A DNA stretch of 64,000 nt from Chloroflexota bacterium (lineage in GTDB: Bacteria; Chloroflexota; UBA11872), in contig JAJDZD010000041.1 in the NCBI GenBank assembly GCA_022824865.1, positions 19,434-83,433 on the forward strand, written 5' to 3'. The notes under the pieces were generated by a model that was given only the letters and a program-made list of their open reading frames with translations, was not told the DNA's origin and made no database searches. The translations under genes were made by a program, and so were the position numbers. Shown here piece after piece: positions 62,497-64,000 of the stretch (its first letter is position 1; each line of letters begins with the position of its first letter).

Positions 62497-63591
62497 GTGA
62501 GCCGCAGCAGAACTATCGACGTCGCCGTCGTCGGCGGCGGCATCGTTGGTCTGGCCTGCGCCTGGGAACTGCGAAAACGCGGCCTGTGCGTCACGCTGAT
62601 CGAGCGCGGGCGGCCGGCGCGCGAGTCCACCTGGGCCGCCGCGGGGATCATGGCTGCCCACCACTACGGGGCCGGCCCCGGCCCCCTCTTCGACCTGCTG
62701 CGCCGCTCGCTCGCGGCCTATCCGGCGTTCCTGGAACAGGTAGGGGCTGATGCCGTGGATTGGAGTGCCGAAGGCATCCTCGCCGTCGCCCGCACCGCCG
62801 AAGACATCGCGGAACTCACGTCGAGAATGTCCTGGCTGACCGACGCCGGATACCCGGCCGAACTCCTGACACCGTGGGAACTGCGCGCGCTGGAACCGTC
62901 GTGTACCGGACCCATTGAAGCGGCGACGCTGTTCCCGGCTGACGCCTCGCTGGACCCGCGCCCATTGGCCGCAGCTCTGGAGCAAGCCGTTCGGTCAGCT
63001 GGCGTCGAGGTCTTGACGGACTCACCCGCCACCTCCATTCAGGTCACCAACAGCCGCGTCACGGGCGTCTCCCTGCGTGACCGATCAATAGCCGCCCCCG
63101 CGGTGATCCTGGCTGCCGGCGCCTGGTGCGCCGGTCTCGCGCCCGGTTTCCGGCTGCCCGTGCGTCCCTGCAAGGGACAGATGTGCGCCGTACGCGCCGA
63201 GGGTCCGCGCCGCGCCATCAACTTTCCGGAAGGCGTCATCGTGTCGCGCGCCGACGGACGCGTCGCGCTGGGCGCCACGCAGGAAGACGTGGGGTTCGAC
63301 GCCCAAATCGACGCCGACGCCATCCGCCAGGTCCACGGCGATGCCGCCGCCCTCGTCCCCGGACTCGCAGGCGCCGAGATTGTGGAGACTTGGATGGGAT
63401 TCCGCCCGCAGTCGGCCGACGGCTTTCCGGTCATCGGCCCGACACCTGTGGAGGGACTCGTCGTCGCCACCGGCCACTTCACCAAGGGCATCGCCCTCGC
63501 GCCCGTGACGGCCGAACTCGTCGCCGACCTCGTATGCGACGGCCGCCTGGACCCGCTCCTCACACCCTTCGGCCCCGATCGCTTCGCCTGA
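62497..63591 (+). CDS. thiO: glycine oxidase (ThiO-like) FAD-dependent oxidoreductase
   Basis: D-amino-acid/glycine oxidase family flavoenzyme, 364 residues. The FAD site is IDVAVVGGGIVGLACAWELRKRG at the N-terminus; the stretch ARESTWAAAGIMAAHHYG and C-terminal WMGFRPQSADGFPVIGPT are typical of ThiO, which makes the iminoglycine for thiamin thiazole. GTG 62497 is the first start after the repeat element; the frame continues upstream into the repeat. No other thiamin gene is in the window, so a general amine oxidase role remains possible. Confidence 0.85.
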   Translation: MSRSRTIDVAVVGGGIVGLACAWELRKRGLCVTLIERGRPARESTWAAAGIMAAHHYGAGPGPLFDLLRRSLAAYPAFLEQVGADAVDWSAEGILAVARTAEDIAELTSRMSWLTDAGYPAELLTPWELRALEPSCTGPIEAATLFPADASLDPRPLAAALEQAVRSAGVEVLTDSPATSIQVTNSRVTGVSLRDRSIAAPAVILAAGAWCAGLAPGFRLPVRPCKGQMCAVRAEGPRRAINFPEGVIVSRADGRVALGATQEDVGFDAQIDADAIRQVHGDAAALVPGLAGAEIVETWMGFRPQSADGFPVIGPTPVEGLVVATGHFTKGIALAPVTAELVADLVCDGRLDPLLTPFGPDRFA

Positions 63592-63730
63592 GGCCGACGG
63601 CCACAACCGCCAGCCTGCGCTGTTCAACCTCAGCCTCTCGCGGTTTGCCCGCTGGTGAGCGACGGAATTCCGCTCCATGTTCAAGGGGCCCCGGCCGGGA
63701 GACTCGGCGTACGCCGGCGGAAACGCACTG

Positions 63731-63863
63731 GACACATCGGCCCGAAAAGTTGACACATCGGCCTGAAAACGGGACACATCGGCCCCAAAACGGGACACAT
63801 TGGCGAAAAAGTGAACACATTTCGGGATTCGGTGAACACATTCGGTGGTAACCGTGAACACAT
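63731..63863. repeat. seven direct repeats of (G/A)ACACAT at 21-bp spacing
   Basis: (G/A)ACACAT begins at 63731, 63752, 63773, 63794, 63814, 63835 and 63857: intervals of 21, 21, 21, 20, 21 and 22. Each is followed by CGG-like and then AAAA-like sequence (consensus ACACATCGGCCNGAAAAC). A regular two-helical-turn spacing implies repeated protein-binding sites on one DNA face. It could be a transposon end, a plasmid-type iteron set or an operator array. Confidence 0.85.
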
Positions 63864-63920
63864 GGGCCGAAAACCCGGCTGAACCGTCCGTCGCCATCCG
63901 GTAAGGCCGCTCCTCCTGGG

Positions 63921-64000
63921 AGACCTTTGCATAACCCGAGGAGCGAGTGTGCGATGTCAATCTCCTCAAGCGGGCGCCGTTCTTTTCCTCTCCAAGGGGA
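63921..64000. repeat. interspersed repeat, copy cut by the window edge
   Basis: AGACCTTTGCATAACC (63921-63936) is the best copy of the left end. The palindromic core CCTCTCC-AAGGGGA begins near 63987 and is cut at base 64000. The rest of the element lies beyond the window. Confidence 0.7.

Larger units (their letters stand above)
63592..64000. other. gene-less region with iterons and a truncated repeat
   Basis: The last 409 bases hold no convincing gene. They contain a seven-copy iteron array (63731-63863) and a further copy of the interspersed repeat from 63921 that continues past the window edge. Confidence 0.6.

Noticed and set aside
63731..63863. CRISPR array
   Set aside because: Repeat units are only 7-12 conserved bases with no unique spacers of 30 or so bases, and no cas genes are present.
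63560..63932. Minus-strand frames with heptads such as CVPFSGR and MCPVFRP
   Set aside because: They are translations of the 21-bp iterons; the 20- and 22-base spacings break the frame, so the repeat is DNA-level, not coding.

Overview
This is a GC-rich (about two thirds G+C by eye) bacterial chromosome segment with about 62 protein genes, densely packed, and no rRNA or tRNA gene that I could find. The gene set fits a Chloroflexota-like bacterium (an inference, no rank below phylum supported): a futalosine menaquinone operon, an inositol-phospholipid/mannoside operon like that reported chemically for Thermomicrobia, several Gfo/Idh/MocA oxidoreductases, a phytanoyl-CoA-dioxygenase-like enzyme, an MtaA/UroD-type methyltransferase and an activator of the RACo (corrinoid activation) type. 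Start codons are often GTG or TTG, and neighbouring genes repeatedly overlap by four bases (GTGA, ATGA, TTGA), so translational coupling is common.

Layout. 1-13.3 kb: aldehyde dehydrogenase, MFS transporter, MMPL exporter coupled to an AttH/CrtC-like lipoprotein, an oxidoreductase, a thiol-redox set (two TlpA-like proteins and CcdA), two acetyltransferases, peptide deformylase and molybdenum-cofactor genes (moaB-type, moaD, moaE). 13.4-20 kb: TPR lipoprotein coupled to a ferredoxin/ASKHA corrinoid-activator-like protein, a solitary nuoB, a PHP phosphoesterase and a MATE-like flippase. 20-24.6 kb: terminator/leader region, a two-gene ABC exporter, and a flavin-dependent halogenase-like enzyme coupled to an alanine-rich helical protein. 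24.6-33.8 kb: dioxygenase and Gfo/Idh pair, the ArsR-ino1-acyltransferase-mannosyltransferase-CDP-alcohol transferase operon, RNase Y, MtaA-like protein. 33.9-45.9 kb: polysaccharide deacetylase, DegV, recF with a DUF721/DciA-like gene, catabolic enzymes, an isopropylmalate/isocitrate dehydrogenase homologue, class II aldolase, NagA. 46-50.4 kb: TetR with a visible promoter and palindromic operator at the head of mqnE-mqnA-mqnC-mqnD. 50.5-53.6 kb: hisG, a Gfo/Idh protein and a zinc-type dehydrogenase. 53.8-57.8 kb: a more AT-rich gene encoding a nucleobase-permease fused to an anti-sigma/kinase-like ATPase domain, and a secreted protein built from four Cache-like repeats. 57.9-64 kb: metallo-hydrolase, small lipoproteins, a DUF2269-like membrane protein, HpcH/HpaI aldolase, ThiO-like glycine oxidase, several copies of an interspersed palindromic repeat with inverted ends, and a seven-copy 21-bp iteron array.

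The best candidates for new biology are the inositol-lipid operon with its own ArsR switch, the permease-ATPase fusion, the halogenase pair, the MMPL/AttH-like export pair, and the two repeat systems at the right end. Functions are assigned from sequence motifs read by eye; no database search was run.
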